This document shows positions 19,111 to 20,185 of a stretch of 20,185 bases of DNA, piece after piece. Source of the DNA: Pelargonium cotyledonis (taxonomy: Eukaryota; Streptophyta; Magnoliopsida; Geraniales; Geraniaceae); the NCBI GenBank assembly GCA_036897625.1, contig JAYMTA010001393.1:1-20185 (forward strand), read 5' to 3'. Made by a program: the position numbers and the translations under genes. Each line of letters starts with the position of its first letter. The first letter of the stretch is position 1. A model generated the notes under the pieces. That model was not told the DNA's origin and did no database searches. It saw nothing but the letters and a program-made list of their open reading frames with translations.

Positions 19111-19145
19111 TTCATAGTATTCTTGTACTATTAAAATACTATGAA
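19111..19145. repeat. 11-bp perfect inverted repeat with 13-base loop
   Basis: TTCATAGTATT at 19111-19121 pairs with AATACTATGAA at 19135-19145. The arms are AT-rich and the loop is 13 bases. It follows a run of 12 A at about 19090-19101. It could be a chance hairpin or the core of a tiny foldback element. Confidence 0.7.
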
Positions 19146-19390
19146 TATAAAAAAGTGATTGTGACATAAATTTACTACATAAATTTGATTAGTTTTTAAA
19201 AAATAACTATACAAATTTGATAACACAACCATACAACTATCACGCTATTGGTTACACAACAATATAATGACTAATGATTTTTCACGTCAAATATAAGTCA
19301 GTTTTAATCCATGCAATGCACCTACAAATAAATTTTAATAATTTGGTGTTTCATGTGTATTTTGTACATTTAAGTCACATACACTCTTTA

Positions 19391-19712
19391 ACATCGATAA
19401 ATGTATGTACGTAAGTCTATCGATTAATGTCTGTAAATTCAATATTATCCAGTCACACATAATTTTCGCATTGATAAAACATGTAAATCCACTAACAATT
19501 GTCTAAAAATTGAATATTGTTTATTTTTAGCACATATAAATGTTGGTAAGTGCATCAACAAATATATATAATCAATATCGTCTAGTTACAAATAGTTTTT
19601 ACACTGATAAATGCGTGCAAATTCATTGATATATAATTGTCCACAAATTCAATATCGTCCATTTTGAATACCGATAAATACGCGTAAAATTACCAATATT
19701 TGTCTGTAAAAG
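19391..19712. repeat. Degenerate minisatellite, five units of about 62-78 bp
   Basis: Units begin near 19391, 19469, 19531, 19602 and 19669; the last is partial. Each opens with a phrase like CA(C/T)(T/C)GATAAATG, continues with (G/T)TAAATTCA, then (A/T)TTGTCT.(T/A)AAATT, CAATAT(T/C)GTCC, and an AT-rich tail with TAGTTTTTA. The copies have diverged strongly in length and sequence, so this is an old array. It has no coding potential. Confidence 0.75.
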
Positions 19713-20185
19713 AGAGACAAATACAAGTTTAATTTATTTCCCTTATATTAGCAATATTCATGAATTTAGTTTAGGGTTAATTAGTTTTGCCTCCCCTGTA
19801 CTGGAAATTATTTTAGTTTTAACCCTTGTCCTTAAAACCATGTGATATTGGCCCTTAATGTTTTTAATTTTTTGATTCAAACCCTACTAACTTGCTACAA
19901 CAGGTTGAGTATTGACACGTCATCTCCCCAATCCAAACAAGCTGCCATGTCATTTCAAACTGCAACGTCATTTCCTTCTTCTTTAATCACATTCATCCAA
20001 CTCTCTGCAACTCCATAACTGCAACAAGCTAGACGCCGACGGACATACTTGACATGACAGACGCGTTCAGCGGCGACGGTGCCGAGGATGCTCGTGTCTA
20101 TCATTGTTGTTTATTCTTATCCTTGCGACCTTACTAGTTGCTGTGTATTGCAGATCACAAGCCGCCGGCGGCGGCGAGACTTGGC
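19713..20185. other. Right-edge region, probable interspersed-repeat boundary
   Basis: From about 19770 the style changes: AGGGTTAATTAGTTTTGCC, GTACTGGAAATT, AACCCTTGTCCTTAAAA and TTTTTTGATTCAAACCCTA, then three ACGTCAT/ATGTCAT words at about 19915-19970, then a GC-rich edge with GCCGCCGGCGGCGGCG. This order resembles repeated non-coding sequences common in dicot genomes, possibly an edge of a transposable element. The GC-rich end could instead begin a gene lying outside the window. No ORF of useful length is visible. Confidence 0.35.

Larger units (their letters stand above)
18121..19390. other. PEAMT upstream region and AT-rich intergenic DNA
   Basis: No gene is visible. Promoter-like motifs on the PEAMT side include a perfect ACACATGTGT palindrome (18287-18296; CACATG/CATGTG words are known MYC/NAC-type stress motifs) and RY-type CATGCA and CATGCATG at 18351-18356 and 18362-18369. 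Short diverged direct repeats occur at 18225-18254 with 18572-18601, and at 18366-18393 with 18446-18466. Beyond about 18700 the DNA is very AT-rich, with two dyads at 19043-19062 and 19111-19145. Confidence 0.6.

Noticed and set aside
20054..20137. 27-codon ORF starting MTDAFSGDGAED near the right edge
   Set aside because: It is short, ends in a hydrophobic low-information tail, and lies in DNA that looks repeat-derived. There is no evidence that it is translated.
1..20185. Defence island, CRISPR array, biosynthetic cluster or other novel multi-gene system
   Set aside because: The window holds two unrelated conserved single-copy-type plant genes and AT-rich spacer. No gene grouping or array supports such a system.

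Overview
This is a window of plant nuclear DNA, most likely from a eudicot. Intergenic DNA is very AT-rich, genes are split by many short GT-AG introns with T-rich 3' ends, and both genes encode proteins that align closely along their whole length with Arabidopsis proteins recalled from memory. No genus can be named from the sequence alone. There are no bacterial operons, CRISPR arrays, tRNAs or rRNAs.

Layout. 1-2580 is AT-rich intergenic DNA with small direct repeats. About 2584-13000 (+ strand) is an intact gene for the large subunit of the nuclear cap-binding complex (CBP80/ABH1): a leader with one intron, then 19 coding exons giving 866 residues. 12605-13737 lies between two convergent genes and holds both 3' UTRs and a decayed transposon-like patch. 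13738-17831 (- strand) is an intact gene for phosphoethanolamine N-methyltransferase (PEAMT/NMT1/XIPOTL1 type): 12 coding exons, 490 residues, with both methyltransferase domains. Its leader (17832 to about 18058) carries a 25-codon upstream ORF, and a TATA box lies at 18086-18092. 18100-20185 is promoter and intergenic DNA with short repeats, a degenerate minisatellite (19391-19712) and, at the right edge, a probable boundary of an interspersed repeat.

The genes are tail to tail and act in unrelated processes: capped RNA processing in the nucleus, and choline/phosphatidylcholine synthesis in the cytosol. Nothing suggests a shared system. The most meaningful regulatory element is the PEAMT uORF, which belongs to a known class of conserved peptide uORFs controlled by phosphocholine, so it is not new in kind. 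The less explained items are a 184-bp tandem duplication in the CBP80 leader intron, a possible 59-codon ORF in the CBP80 leader, and the minisatellite. I found no convincing previously undescribed system. All exon joins come from reading-frame continuity, splice consensus and remembered homologues, without transcript data.
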